A DNA stretch of 64,000 bases, taken from Schumannella sp. 10F1B-5-1 (lineage in GTDB: Bacteria > Actinomycetota > Actinomycetes > Actinomycetales > Microbacteriaceae). Made by a program: the position numbers and the translations under genes. Below, one piece after another: positions 1-8,585 of the stretch (position 1 is the first letter of the stretch; every line of letters begins with the position of its first letter). The stretch spans positions 1-64,000 of the forward strand of contig NZ_VHQH01000034.1 in assembly GCF_006517535.1 (NCBI RefSeq), given 5' to 3'. The notes below the pieces were generated by a model. The model was not told where the DNA came from. It saw only the letters and a list, made by a program, of their open reading frames with translations, and did no database searches.

Positions 1-41
1 CCTACCGCACCGTCACCAACCTGCTGACCGAGTACAGCTAG
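1..41 (+). CDS. C-terminal tail of an unidentified protein (partial)
   Basis: Reading from base 3, twelve sense codons (YRTVTNLLTEYS) end in TAG at 39-41. The gene enters from the left edge. Its stop overlaps the stop of the convergent FAD oxidase gene (38-40 on the minus strand), which is a common arrangement in tightly packed genomes. The tail is too short to identify a family. Confidence 0.4.
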   Translation, partial: YRTVTNLLTEYS

Positions 42-1462
42 GGCGCGAGGCCCACGGCCCGCAGCGCCCGCAGCAGCGCGCCGTGCTCGCCGCCGCGGTG
101 GTCGGCGCGGTCGAGGGCGCGCTGCGCCGTCGTCATCGCGGCGTAGACCGCGGGCTCGGGCGGAAACGGCGCGGGCCGCTCGCGCACGACCGCGAGCTCG
201 GTCAGCTCGGTGCGCTCGCCCGCGAGCAGGTCGAGCATGACCCGCCCGGCGAAGCGCGCGGTGCCGAGTCCCGTGCCGCTGAAGCCGCCCGCGTAGACGA
301 CGCGCCCCTCGCGGGCCGTGCCGTAGTGCCCTGATCCTCGGGTGTCGCGGTCGATCGCGCCCGCCCAGCGGTGGCTGAAGCGCACGCCCTCGAGCTGCGG
401 GAAGGTCGTGAGCAGGTGGGCTGCGAGCGCGCGGTGCAGGTCGGGGCGGTCTTCGTGCGCCGCGCGCAGCCGGCCGCCGTAGTGGTACTGCGCGAAGAAG
501 CCGCCGAACACGACCCGGTCGTCGCCGGTGCGCCGCATCCAGTGCGACCGTCGGCCGAGACCGCGCAGGGCCTGCCGCCGCTCCCACGCGAGGGTCTTCA
601 TGCGCCGCGGCTCGAGCGGCTCGGTCGCGAGCGCGTACTCGTAGACGGGCAGCGTGAGCAGGCGCGCGCGACGCAGCAGCGACGGGAACGCGCTCGTCGC
701 GAGGGCGACCGCGCGGGCGCGCACCCGACCGGACGCGGTGACCACATCCATCCCGTCGGGCGTGTCGATCAGGGCGCGCACGGGGGAGCTCTCGACGATC
801 TCGACCCCGAGCTCCTGGGCGACCCGGGCCAGCTCGATCACGAGGCGCGCCGGATCGAGCGTCGCCGCATCCCGGCGCCGCCAGCTGCCGCCGAGAGCGC
901 TGGGGGAGTCGATCTCGCGGCGCACCGCCTCGGCGCCGAGCAGCACGGTGTCGGGCAGCGATCCGTCGGGGTTGGGGCGCGATCCGCGCAGCAGCTCGAG
1001 CTGGTGCGGCTCGGCGGCGACGAGCAGCTCGCCGCTGCGGTGCCAGTCGACGTCGAGGCGCAGCGACCCGACCGCGAGCTCGATCTCGTCGAGGTTCTCG
1101 CGCCCGAGGCGCTGCAGGCGCGCGGCCTCGCCGGGCCAGCGCTGCGCGGCATGGGCGCCCGCGAGCCGGGAGTCGACGATGCCGCCGCTGCGACCCGAGG
1201 CCGCCCATCCCAGCCGTTTGCCCTCGACGAGCAGGATGCGCCGCCCGGGTTCGCGCTGCGCCGCGAGCACCGCGGTCCACAGGCCGGTGAGCCCGCCGCC
1301 GACGATGCACAGGTCGGCCGACGCGTCGCCGACCAGCTCGGGGCGCGGGCGCCGCTGCGGCAGCTCGTCGAGCCAGAGCGCGGCGAGGCGGGTGTCGGCG
1401 AGGGCGGCGTCGAGCACGGCGTCGCTGGGAGGATAGCGTTCGAAGACGGTCGTGCCGGGCAC
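38..1462 (-). CDS. FAD-dependent oxidoreductase (DAO / glycine-oxidase-like family)
   Basis: This 474-residue protein resembles the D-amino-acid oxidase/gamma-glutamylputrescine oxidase superfamily. These enzymes oxidise an amine or amino acid using FAD. About 45 residues in, a dinucleotide-binding strand-turn-helix reads LCIVGGGLTGLWTAVLAA, with an acidic residue (LLVEGKR) ending the second strand. GRSGGIV follows and typically contacts the flavin. Near the C-terminus VVYAGGFSGTGLGTARFAGR is the second FAD-contact segment of this fold. I chose the GTG at 1462 (protein begins VPGTTVFERYPP) because conserved sequence begins there; the open frame extends further upstream but that part is low-complexity and overlaps the divergent GNAT gene. 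There is no signal peptide, so it should be cytosolic. The substrate is unknown. Confidence 0.85.
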   Translation of the reverse strand: MPGTTVFERYPPSDAVLDAALADTRLAALWLDELPQRRPRPELVGDASADLCIVGGGLTGLWTAVLAAQREPGRRILLVEGKRLGWAASGRSGGIVDSRLAGAHAAQRWPGEAARLQRLGRENLDEIELAVGSLRLDVDWHRSGELLVAAEPHQLELLRGSRPNPDGSLPDTVLLGAEAVRREIDSPSALGGSWRRRDAATLDPARLVIELARVAQELGVEIVESSPVRALIDTPDGMDVVTASGRVRARAVALATSAFPSLLRRARLLTLPVYEYALATEPLEPRRMKTLAWERRQALRGLGRRSHWMRRTGDDRVVFGGFFAQYHYGGRLRAAHEDRPDLHRALAAHLLTTFPQLEGVRFSHRWAGAIDRDTRGSGHYGTAREGRVVYAGGFSGTGLGTARFAGRVMLDLLAGERTELTELAVVRERPAPFPPEPAVYAAMTTAQRALDRADHRGGEHGALLRALRAVGLAP

Positions 1463-1531
1463 GCCCCCATCCTGCCGTGGATGCCCGGACGATCCTGGGA
1501 AGCGGCGCACGATCCGGACCTCCCGCGCCCG

Positions 1532-1537
1532 TATCCT
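1532..1537 (+). promoter_or_regulatory. Predicted -10 box for leaderless GNAT transcript
   Basis: TATCCT lies six bases before the GTG at 1544, so transcription would start at or next to the start codon. No Shine-Dalgarno sequence precedes this GTG. The same layout recurs at five other genes in the window. Confidence 0.55.
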
Positions 1538-1543
1538 GGGCCG

Positions 1544-2113
1544 GTGCCGCTGACCATCCGCCGAGCCGTGCCCGCCGACCTCGATGCCGTCGTCGCGATC
1601 GCGCACCTGACGTTCCCGCTCGCCTGCCCGCCCGACGCCCCCGCCGAGGAGATCGCGGCGCACCTGGCGAACGTGTTGACGCGCGAGGCCTTCGCGGCCT
1701 GGCTCGCGGACGACGACCACATCATCCTGCTCGCCGAGCTCGACGACGCCGATGCTGCCGCCGCCGCGGATGACGCCGCGCCCGAGACGGTCGGCTACAC
1801 GATGCTCGTCGCGGGTGAGCCGACGGATGCCGACGTGGCCGCCGCGATCACGGTGCGTCCCACGATCGAGCTGAGCAAGTGCTACGTGCATCCGGGGCAC
1901 CACGGCGCCGGGATCGCGCACGAGCTCATGGCCGCGACCGTGACCGCCGCCCGTGAGAGCGGCGTGGCGGGGGTGTGGCTCGGCGTCAACGACGAGAACG
2001 CGCGGGCGAACCGCTTCTACGGCAAGCACGGCTTCGAGGTCGTGGGGCGCAAGACGTTCCGCCTCGGGTCGCGCGTCGAGAACGACTACGTGCGCGAGAA
2101 GGCGCTGATCTGA
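1544..2113 (+). CDS. GNAT family N-acetyltransferase
   Basis: This 189-residue protein is a single GNAT domain that would transfer an acetyl group from acetyl-CoA to an amine. It opens with a typical N-terminus (LTIRRAVPADLDAVVAIA). The acetyl-CoA pyrophosphate loop of motif A is visible as HPGHHGAGIAHELM at about residues 112-125, preceded by the beta-4 strand IELSKCYV. Motif B is represented by ENARANRFYGKHGFEVVG. An Ala/Asp-rich insertion (DDADAAAAADDAAPE) interrupts the middle and is probably a loop. The GTG at 1544 is preceded by a -10 box rather than a ribosome binding site. The gene is divergent from the FAD oxidase. The acetyl acceptor cannot be inferred. Confidence 0.85.
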   Translation: MPLTIRRAVPADLDAVVAIAHLTFPLACPPDAPAEEIAAHLANVLTREAFAAWLADDDHIILLAELDDADAAAAADDAAPETVGYTMLVAGEPTDADVAAAITVRPTIELSKCYVHPGHHGAGIAHELMAATVTAARESGVAGVWLGVNDENARANRFYGKHGFEVVGRKTFRLGSRVENDYVREKALI

Positions 2114-2125
2114 CGCGGCGGGCGG

Positions 2126-2150
2126 GCGGCGCGCGCATCGCGCGCGCCGC
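2126..2150. terminator. Bidirectional hairpin between convergent genes
   Basis: Two perfect 11-bp arms (GCGGCGCGCGC / GCGCGCGCCGC) flank a three-base loop, between the stops of the convergent GNAT and ROK genes. There is no T-tract, as is common for high-GC actinobacterial terminators. Confidence 0.6.
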
Positions 2151-2165
2151 GGGGACGATCGCGAC

Positions 2166-3353
2166 TCAGGCGCGCACGAGCTCGTCGACCGCGTCGGGGC
2201 TGAGCGCCGCGTCGATCGCGAGCATGCTCGCGCCGTAGACGGCGGCGTGCTCGCGCGTCTGCGACAGCGTCACCTGCAGCGCGCGGGTGGCGGCCGGCGT
2301 CGAGCGGCTGTAGACGACCTCGCGCACGCCGGCGAGCAGCTGCTCGCCGATGCGGGCGAGCGACCCGCCGATCACGATGACCGAGGGGTTGATCAGGTTC
2401 ACGCAGGTGGCGAGCACCTCGCCCAGGTCGCGACCCGCCTGGCGCACCGCGGCGACGGCGCGCGCATCTCCGCCCTCGATGGCGCCGACCAGGTCGTCGA
2501 CGGTCACGACGTCGAGGCCCTCGGCGCGCAGCGCGGCCGCGAGTGCGGGCCAGGCGGCCAGCGCCTCGAGGCAGCCCTCGCCGCCGCAGGTGCAGGCGAC
2601 GCCGGCGCCGCGCGCGACGCGCACGTGGCCGAGGTCGCCGGCGGTGCCCTGGGCCCCGCGGCGCAGCTCGCCGTCGGCGACGAGGCCGAGGCCGATGCCG
2701 GTGGCGACCTTGACGAAGAGCAGGTCGGCGACCTCGGGATGCGCGTGCGAGCGCTCGCCGAGGGCGGCGAGGTTCACGTCGTTGTCGACGAAGACCGGCA
2801 CGTCGAGGCGGCGGCGCAGCAGCCCGGGCACGTCGGCGTCGTTCCAGCCGGGCATGATCGGCGGGCTGACGGGGCGTCCGCTGCCGTGGTCGACGGGACC
2901 GGGAACACCGATGCCGGCCGCGAGCAGGTCGCCGCGGGTGCGGCCGAGGCGGTCGAGCAGCTCGTCGGCGCGGTCGGCGACCCACTCGATCACGGCATCC
3001 GGGCCGTCGGCGATGCGGATGTCGGCGCTGAGTTCGGCGAGCGTCACGCCGAGCAGGTCGGTGAGGGCGATGCGCGCGTGGCTGGCGCCGAGGTCGGCGG
3101 CGAGCACGACGCGGGCGTCGGGGCGCAGCGCGATGCGGCTGGGCGGCCGACCGCCGGTCGAGACGCCGTCGTCGCCGGGGCCGACCAGTCCGGTGTCGAG
3201 CAGGGCGTCGATGCGCAGTCCGAGCGTCGACCGGGCGACGCCGAGCTGCTCGGCGAGCTCGGCGCGCGTGCGGGGGACCCCGTCGCGCAGCAGTCGCAGA
3301 AGCTCGCCCGCGCCGGTCGGCACGGGCGGCGCCGGCCGTGCGGTGATGCTCAT
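2166..3353 (-). CDS. ROK family transcriptional regulator
   Basis: This 395-residue protein joins a DNA-binding winged helix to a sugar-kinase-like ROK domain. The helix-turn-helix lies at about residues 20-65 (RTRAELAEQLGVARSTLGLRIDALL). The ROK domain begins near residue 80 with the DLG phosphate-binding strand (LAADLGASHARIAL). It contains GDLGH followed by the zinc-binding signature CTCGGEGCLEALAA, so the structural zinc site is intact. ROK regulators are usually repressors that release DNA on binding a sugar or sugar derivative. The gene is divergent from the nine-gene sugar operon at 3567-13847 across a 213-base spacer holding a perfect inverted repeat, so it is the obvious candidate repressor. 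The start is the ATG at 3353. The inducer is unknown. Confidence 0.88.
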   Translation of the reverse strand: MSITARPAPPVPTGAGELLRLLRDGVPRTRAELAEQLGVARSTLGLRIDALLDTGLVGPGDDGVSTGGRPPSRIALRPDARVVLAADLGASHARIALTDLLGVTLAELSADIRIADGPDAVIEWVADRADELLDRLGRTRGDLLAAGIGVPGPVDHGSGRPVSPPIMPGWNDADVPGLLRRRLDVPVFVDNDVNLAALGERSHAHPEVADLLFVKVATGIGLGLVADGELRRGAQGTAGDLGHVRVARGAGVACTCGGEGCLEALAAWPALAAALRAEGLDVVTVDDLVGAIEGGDARAVAAVRQAGRDLGEVLATCVNLINPSVIVIGGSLARIGEQLLAGVREVVYSRSTPAATRALQVTLSQTREHAAVYGASMLAIDAALSPDAVDELVRA

Positions 3354-3412
3354 GCGGAACAGTCAAGCACGATCCGTGCGCCGTCGGACAGATGTATGTC
3401 ACCGCCCGACGC

Positions 3413-3438
3413 ACTTCTGCTTGACCGTCGACAGAAGT
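3413..3438. promoter_or_regulatory. Candidate operator: perfect inverted repeat ACTTCTG-N12-CAGAAGT
   Basis: Seven-base arms at 3413-3419 and 3432-3438 flank 12 bases that contain the -35 box of the sugar-operon promoter. A protein bound here would block RNA polymerase, so it is a strong candidate site for the divergent ROK regulator. A separate GTCAAGC (3362-3368) / GCTTGAC (3419-3425) inverted pair also spans the spacer. Confidence 0.55.
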
Positions 3439-3449
3439 CGGACTAGCGT
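3421..3449 (+). promoter_or_regulatory. Sigma-70-type promoter of the sugar operon
   Basis: TTGACC (3421-3426) and TAGCGT (3444-3449) are separated by 17 bases. Transcription would start near 3456, leaving a leader of about 110 bases before the GTG at 3567. The remainder of the spacer shows no ORF. Confidence 0.6.
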
Positions 3450-3566
3450 CTCCCGCAGGTCGACGACGACGTCGGATGCGCGAGCCACCGCAGCAGCGGA
3501 GCGAGCGCGCACGGGCACCGCTGCCGGCCGCATCCCCCGACCGCGACCCCTCTGGAGATCGACCCC

Positions 3567-4358
3567 GTGGCTCAGCCCCTCTCCGTCCAGCTCTACACGG
3601 TGCGCGACGCCTTCGGCGCCGACCCCGTCGCCGCGCTGAAGCGCCTCGCCGACATCGGCTTCACCCAGGTGGAGCCGTTCGCCATCGCGAACTTCGCCGA
3701 CCAGCTCGCCGAGGCCCTGCCCGCATCCGGTCTCGGCGTCTCGAGCGCGCACGCCGGCCTCGTCGCCGACGACGTGGATGCGCACGAGGTGCTCGCCGTC
3801 GCGCAGCGCCTGGGCGTTCCGGTCGTCATCGACCCCTTCGTCGCCCCGGAGAAGTGGCAGAGCCGCGACGACGTGCTCGCCACGGCCGCGAAGCTCAACG
3901 AGCTCGTCGCCCCGGCCGCCGATCTCGGTCTCAAGGTCGGCTACCACAACCACGCGCACGAGCTGCAGAGCCGCATCGACGGCGTCACCGCGCTCGAGCT
4001 CTTCGCCGGAGCGCTGCACGAGGCCGTCGTGCTCGAGGTCGACACCTACTGGTCGGAGATCGGCGGCGAGAGCGCCGTCGCGCTGCTCGGCCGTCTCGGC
4101 GAGCAGGTGCAGTTCCTGCACATCAAGGACGGCCCGCGCGTCGACGACGTGAAGACCCAGACCGCGGCCGGCCGCGGCGAGATGCCGATCGCCGAGATCC
4201 TCGCGGCGGCGCCGCACGCCACCCCGGTCGTCGAGCTCGACGACCACGCCGGCGGCGACATGTTCGACGACGTGACCGAGAGCTTCCGCTACCTCACCGA
4301 GGAGCTCGGGCAGACCGCCGGCACCCGTGCCGGCGGCGCGAACGGGGCAGCGCTCTGA
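3567..4358 (+). CDS. Sugar phosphate isomerase/epimerase-like TIM-barrel enzyme
   Basis: This 263-residue protein belongs to the xylose-isomerase-like / AP endonuclease 2 TIM-barrel superfamily. It begins LSVQLYTVRDAFGADPVAAL, the usual opening of this family. Metal-binding barrel-end residues are visible in KVGYHNHAHEL, VLEVDTYW, FLHIKDG and TPVVELDDHAGG, so the metal site looks complete. Members of this family act as isomerases, epimerases, 3-keto-sugar beta-eliminases or hydratases on free sugars. The GTG start follows a GGAG motif by about 12 bases. It is the first gene of the operon, and its stop overlaps the start of the next gene by one base (TGATG). The exact reaction cannot be read from sequence. 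Confidence 0.85.
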   Translation: MAQPLSVQLYTVRDAFGADPVAALKRLADIGFTQVEPFAIANFADQLAEALPASGLGVSSAHAGLVADDVDAHEVLAVAQRLGVPVVIDPFVAPEKWQSRDDVLATAAKLNELVAPAADLGLKVGYHNHAHELQSRIDGVTALELFAGALHEAVVLEVDTYWSEIGGESAVALLGRLGEQVQFLHIKDGPRVDDVKTQTAAGRGEMPIAEILAAAPHATPVVELDDHAGGDMFDDVTESFRYLTEELGQTAGTRAGGANGAAL

Positions 4359-5464
4359 TGGCCGGCACCGGCAAGGTCGGCGTCGGGATCATCGGCGCGG
4401 GCGTCATCAGCACGCAGTACCTCGACAACCTCACCCGGTTCCCCGACGTGCAGGTGCACGCGATCGGCGACCTGTTCCCCGAGGCGGCGAAGGCGCGAGC
4501 CGAGCAGTACGGCATCGCCGAGCACGGCGCGCCCGACGTGGTGCTGAACCACCCCGACATCGAGATCGTCGTCAACCTCACGATCCCGGCGGCGCACGTC
4601 GAGGTCGCGACGCAGGCCGTGAACAGCGGCAAGCACGTGTGGAGCGAGAAGCCGTTCTCGATGGACCGCCCGAGCGGCCAGGAGCTGCTCGCGCTCGCCG
4701 CGGCGAAGGGCATCCGCCTGGGATGCGCGCCCGACACCTTCCTCGGCGCCGGACTGCAGACCGCCCGGCGCATGCTCGAGCGCGGCGACATCGGCGAACC
4801 GCAGTCGGCCTTGACGCTCATGCAGAGCCCCGGCCCGGAGTCGTGGCACCCGAACCCCGCGTTCCTGTTCCAGGAGGGCGCCGGCCCGCTGTTCGACATC
4901 GGACCGTACTACCTGACCGCGCTCGTGCAGTTCTTCGGCTCGATCGCGCGCGTCGGCGCCTTCGGCAGTCGCTCGCGCCTGACCCGCACGATCGGCTCGG
5001 GCCCCAAGGCGGGCGAGGAGTTCGACGTGACCGTGCCCACGCACGTGAGCGCGATCGCCGAGTTCGCGAGCGGGCAGACCTCGCAGTCGATCTGGAGCTT
5101 CGACTCCTTCTCGGGGCGCCCGCCGCTGATCGAGATCACCGGCACGGAGGGCGTGCTCAGCGTGCCCGACCCGAACATGTTCGACGGCGAGATCGGCATC
5201 CGCACCCGCGACGACGAGGACTGGCGCACGGTGCCCTCGGTCGGCTCGACCGACAGCCGCGGCGCCGGCGTGCTCGAGATGGCCCGCGCCATCCGCGCCG
5301 ACCGCCCGCACCGCGCGCCCGGCGAGCAGGCCTTCCACGTCGTCGACGCGATGACCGCGATCACCGAGTCGATCGACCAGAAGCGGTTCGTCGACCTCGA
5401 GAGCAGCGTCGCCCCCATCCCCCCGCTGCCGGAGGACTGGGACCCGACCGCCGAGACCCTGTAG
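4358..5464 (+). CDS. Gfo/Idh/MocA family NAD(P)-dependent oxidoreductase (first)
   Basis: This 368-residue protein has the glucose-fructose oxidoreductase / inositol dehydrogenase fold. The N-terminal Rossmann domain shows VGVGIIGAGVIST (GxGxxS/T). The family signature EKP follows in GKHVWSEKPFSM near residue 100, with its lysine at the catalytic site. GPLFDIGPYYLTAL near residue 180 carries the conserved aspartate and the tyrosine of the DxxxH/Y region. Such enzymes reversibly oxidise a hydroxyl of a sugar or inositol, often at C3. Translational coupling to the upstream isomerase (one-base overlap) implies coordinated synthesis. It is cytosolic and shares only the family fold with the next gene. 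The substrate is unknown. Confidence 0.88.
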   Translation: MAGTGKVGVGIIGAGVISTQYLDNLTRFPDVQVHAIGDLFPEAAKARAEQYGIAEHGAPDVVLNHPDIEIVVNLTIPAAHVEVATQAVNSGKHVWSEKPFSMDRPSGQELLALAAAKGIRLGCAPDTFLGAGLQTARRMLERGDIGEPQSALTLMQSPGPESWHPNPAFLFQEGAGPLFDIGPYYLTALVQFFGSIARVGAFGSRSRLTRTIGSGPKAGEEFDVTVPTHVSAIAEFASGQTSQSIWSFDSFSGRPPLIEITGTEGVLSVPDPNMFDGEIGIRTRDDEDWRTVPSVGSTDSRGAGVLEMARAIRADRPHRAPGEQAFHVVDAMTAITESIDQKRFVDLESSVAPIPPLPEDWDPTAETL

Positions 5465-5475
5465 GAGTTCCTGAG

Positions 5476-6681
5476 ATGTCGATGACCCCCCGCCGCTCCG
5501 GCGCCCCGCTGCGGGTCGCCCTGATCGGCTACGCCTTCATGGGCCGCGCTCACTCGAACGCCTGGCGTCAGGTCGCGTCGTTCTTCGACGTGCCCGCGTT
5601 CGAGCGCGCGGTGCTCGTGGGCCGGGATGCGGCGGGGGTGCAGGCGGCGGCCGACGAGCTCGGCTGGGCCGAGGCGGCCACCGACTGGCGCGAGGTCATC
5701 GCCCGCCCCGACATCGACATCGTCGACATCTGCACGCCGGGTCACCTGCACGCCGAGGTCGCGATCGCGGCGCTCGCCGCGGGCAAGCACGTGCTCGTCG
5801 AGAAGCCGCTCGCGAACACCCTCGACGAGGCCGAGCGGATGGCGGCTGCGGCCGCCGACGCCCGTCGCGATCACGGCGCGGTCGCCATGGTCGGCTTCAA
5901 CTACCGTCGCGTGCCGGCGCTCGCTCTCGCACGGCAGCTCGTCGCCGAGGGCCGCCTCGGCACGATCCGCCAGATGCGCGCCAGCTACCTGCAGGACTGG
6001 CTGGTGGATGCCGACGCGCCCATGACCTGGCGCCTGCGCAAGGAGACGGCCGGCTCGGGCGCGCTCGGCGACCTCGCCTCGCACGCCATCGACCAGCTGC
6101 TCAGCCTGAGCGGCGCATCCATCGCCGGGGTGTCGGCGCAGACCGCCACCTTCACGCCCGAGCGCCGCGGCGACCACGGCCTCGAGCGCGTCACCGTCGA
6201 CGACGCCGCCTGGGCGACGCTGACCTTCGACACCGGCGCCCGCGCCAGCCTCGAGGTCTCGCGCACCGCCACCGGGCGCAAGAACGCGCTGCAGATCGAG
6301 CTCTACGGCGACCGCGGCGCGATCCGCTTCGACCTCGAGCGCCTCGACGAGCTGCAGTTCCTCGACCTCGACGAGAGCATCACCACCCAGGGCTTCCGCA
6401 CGATCCTCGTGACCGAGCCCGAGCATCCCTACCTCGACGCCTGGTGGCCGCAGGGCCACATCATCGGCTGGGAGCACAGCTTCGTGCACGAGGTGCGCGA
6501 CCTGCTGCACGCGGTCGAGAACGGGGATGCGGTGTCACCCGACTTCGGCGACGGCCTCGCCGTGCAGCGCGTGCTCGATGCGATCGAGCGCAGCGCCGCA
6601 CAGGGAGGATCCCTCGTCGTGAACGACGTCCCCGACACCGTCGGGGTCGACGGCCGGCAGGAGGCGACCGCCTCGGCCTAG
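5476..6681 (+). CDS. Gfo/Idh/MocA family oxidoreductase (second; levoglucosan-dehydrogenase-like motifs)
   Basis: This 401-residue protein has a Rossmann start (LRVALIGYAFMGRAHSNAWR), the signature GKHVLVEKPLANTL, and a catalytic region with SYLQDW, AGSGALGDLASHAID and WPQGHIIGWEHSFVHE. The phrases FMGxAHS, NYRR, YLQDW and GSGALGD, as I recall them, are typical of the levoglucosan dehydrogenase / scyllo-inositol-like branch. I could not align them here. The first glycine motif reads GYAFMG rather than GxGxxG, as is common in this branch. The protein probably oxidises a sugar C3 hydroxyl with NAD. It starts eleven bases after the previous stop, and a 160-base spacer with a hairpin then precedes the transporter genes. 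Confidence 0.87.
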   Translation: MSMTPRRSGAPLRVALIGYAFMGRAHSNAWRQVASFFDVPAFERAVLVGRDAAGVQAAADELGWAEAATDWREVIARPDIDIVDICTPGHLHAEVAIAALAAGKHVLVEKPLANTLDEAERMAAAAADARRDHGAVAMVGFNYRRVPALALARQLVAEGRLGTIRQMRASYLQDWLVDADAPMTWRLRKETAGSGALGDLASHAIDQLLSLSGASIAGVSAQTATFTPERRGDHGLERVTVDDAAWATLTFDTGARASLEVSRTATGRKNALQIELYGDRGAIRFDLERLDELQFLDLDESITTQGFRTILVTEPEHPYLDAWWPQGHIIGWEHSFVHEVRDLLHAVENGDAVSPDFGDGLAVQRVLDAIERSAAQGGSLVVNDVPDTVGVDGRQEATASA

Positions 6682-6703
6682 CCGCAGAATCCGCACGACC
6701 GCG

Positions 6704-6732
6704 CGGGTCGACACCACGGAGGTGCCGACCCG
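6704..6732 (+). other. Intra-operon hairpin before the binding-protein gene
   Basis: Arms CGGGTCG-A-CACC and GGTG-C-CGACCCG pair around ACGGA with a single internal mismatch. It lies between the second dehydrogenase and the solute-binding protein gene. It may be a weak terminator or a processing/stability element that uncouples enzyme and transporter levels. Confidence 0.4.
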
Positions 6733-6810
6733 GGCCGCACGACAGCTCGACCCGCACGACCAGCTCCACCCCGCAACACCGGCACCACCCGCGCACCTGC
6801 ACCCCGCGCG

Positions 6811-6824
6811 GCACCACCACACAT
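6811..6824 (+). repeat. 14-base leader element shared with the chvE leader
   Basis: GCACCACCACACAT lies 17 bases upstream of the GTG of the solute-binding protein. The identical 14-mer occurs at 34846-34859 before the other binding-protein gene. The surrounding leader is rich in C and A and poor in G, so it should be unstructured. Confidence 0.5.
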
Positions 6825-6841
6825 GTGCAAGGAGGCACACA

Positions 6842-8494
6842 GTGAAACGATCCGTTCTGGCGAAGATCGCCGCGGGAATCACGGCGGCGGCCACGCTCGC
6901 CGTCCTGTCGGGATGCTCCGGGGGAGGTGCCGGATCGGGTGACGTGCTCACGATCGGCATGCCCAACGGCCCGCAGAGCAACAACTCGAACCCGTTCGCC
7001 CCGACCTCGTCGGCGAGCGTGCTCGGCTACCGGGGCATGATGTACGAGCCCCTGGCCCAGATCAACCCGACCCTCCCCGACCGCGACCCGGTTCCGTGGC
7101 TCGCCAAGGAGTGGAAGTGGTCGGAGGACTACACGTCGGTCGAGATCACCGCCCGTGACGGCGTGAAGTGGTCCGACGGCGAGAAGTTCACCGCCGACGA
7201 CATCGCCTACACCTTCGAGATGCTCGAGAAGTACCCCGCGTTCAACACCAACGCGCTGCCCTTCGACGACATCAGCGTCTCGGGCGACACGGTCAAGCTC
7301 AGCTTCGACGTGCCTGAGTTCATCAACCAGACCAAGGTCATCAACCAGTTCATCGTGCCCGAGCACATCTGGTCGAAGATCAAGGACCCGGAGAAGGACG
7401 CCAACCAGAAGCCGGTCGGCACGGGTCCCTACACGCTGAAGACGTGGACCCAGCAGGCCATCTCCTTCGTGCCGAACACGGATTACTGGGGCGGCAAGCC
7501 CAAGGTGCCCGAGGTGCGCTGGACGTCGTACACCGACAACAACGCCATGCTGACAGCGCTGCTCAACGGCCAGGCGCAGTGGAGCTACGTCTTCATCCCC
7601 GACATCGAGAAGACCTACGTGTCGAAGTCGGAGACGAACAAGAACTGGCAGCCCACCGGCCTCGGCATCGACGCGCTGTTCTTCAACACGACGACGGCGC
7701 CGTTCAACGACGTCGCGGTGCGCAAGGCCGTCAACATGGTCGTCGACCGCAAGGCCATCAACACGCAGGGCTACTCGGGCTTCAAGGGCCTCGTCGACAA
7801 CGTCAACGGGCTCCCCTCGCCGGCCGGTGACAGCTTCGCCGCCCCGGAGTACAAGGACAAGAAGGCCGAGATCGACGTCGACGGCGCCAAGAAGGTGCTG
7901 ACGGATGCCGGCTACACCTACTCGGGCGACAAGCTCATGGACCCGAGCGGCAACCCCGTCACCTTCACGCTCGTCGACCCGGCGGGCTGGTCGGACTACC
8001 TCGCGTCGCTGCAGATCATCGCCGACAACGTGAAGCAGATCGGCATCGACGCCAAGGTCGACACCGCGACCGTCGACAACTGGACCGCCGCCGTGCAGAA
8101 CGGCGACTTCCAGGCCACGCTGCACTGGACGAACACGGGCGCGACCCCGTGGGACATCTACTCCAACATCATGGACGGCACTCAGCTGAAGCCGGTCGGC
8201 ACGACCGCCAACTGGAACTTCGGGCGCTTCGACAGCCCCGAGGCGACGGCGGCGCTCGCGGCCTACGCGAACACGACCGACGACGCCGAGCGCACGACGG
8301 CCATGAACACGCTGCAGAAGATCTTCGTCGACGAGGTCCCGGCCATCCCCGTGGCCGCCGGCCCGATGGGCGCCGAGTACAGCACGAAGTACTTCACCGG
8401 ATGGCCCGACGAGAAGGACCCGTACGCGGTGTCGCAGCCCACGCAGCCCTCGGTCTCGCAGGTGCTCATGAACCTCAAGCCGGTCAAGAAGTAA
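6842..8494 (+). CDS. ABC transporter solute-binding lipoprotein, family 5 (oligopeptide/oligosaccharide type)
   Basis: This 550-residue lipoprotein starts with a basic n-region (MKRSVLAK), a hydrophobic stretch and the lipobox LSGC, so it should be lipidated at Cys 23 or nearby on the outer face of the membrane. The mature protein is a type-C (SBP_bac_5) binding domain: early [14 protein letters not shown], then [34 protein letters not shown], and [17 protein letters not shown]. Family 5 proteins mostly bind peptides, but several bind cello-oligosaccharides or other glycosides. The surrounding sugar enzymes favour a carbohydrate ligand. The GTG at 6842 is preceded by an almost perfect AAGGAGG (6829-6835). 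A strong hairpin follows the stop. It is the largest and probably the most abundant product of the operon. Confidence 0.9.
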   Translation: MKRSVLAKIAAGITAAATLAVLSGCSGGGAGSGDVLTIGMPNGPQSNNSNPFAPTSSASVLGYRGMMYEPLAQINPTLPDRDPVPWLAKEWKWSEDYTSVEITARDGVKWSDGEKFTADDIAYTFEMLEKYPAFNTNALPFDDISVSGDTVKLSFDVPEFINQTKVINQFIVPEHIWSKIKDPEKDANQKPVGTGPYTLKTWTQQAISFVPNTDYWGGKPKVPEVRWTSYTDNNAMLTALLNGQAQWSYVFIPDIEKTYVSKSETNKNWQPTGLGIDALFFNTTTAPFNDVAVRKAVNMVVDRKAINTQGYSGFKGLVDNVNGLPSPAGDSFAAPEYKDKKAEIDVDGAKKVLTDAGYTYSGDKLMDPSGNPVTFTLVDPAGWSDYLASLQIIADNVKQIGIDAKVDTATVDNWTAAVQNGDFQATLHWTNTGATPWDIYSNIMDGTQLKPVGTTANWNFGRFDSPEATAALAAYANTTDDAERTTAMNTLQKIFVDEVPAIPVAAGPMGAEYSTKYFTGWPDEKDPYAVSQPTQPSVSQVLMNLKPVKK

Positions 8495-8523
8495 GGGACC
8501 CGTCCCCCACCTTCCCGACCGCA

Positions 8524-8559
8524 CGCGGGGCCCGGTTCGTCACCGGGCCGGGCCCCGCG
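8524..8559 (+). terminator. Strong hairpin after the binding-protein gene (partial terminator / mRNA 3' stabiliser)
   Basis: A perfect 12-bp stem (CGCGGGGCCCGG / CCGGGCCCCGCG) with a 12-base loop sits between the binding-protein gene and the first ATPase gene. No T-tract follows. The placement fits the usual design in which the binding protein is made in excess over the membrane components. Confidence 0.6.
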
Positions 8560-8585
8560 TCGCTCCCGCCGTCTGCTCCGAGCGC

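Noticed and set aside
3354-3366. TTGACT on the minus strand as the -35 box of the first ROK gene
   Set aside because: It lies only about eight bases upstream of the ATG, so the matching -10 box would fall inside the coding sequence.
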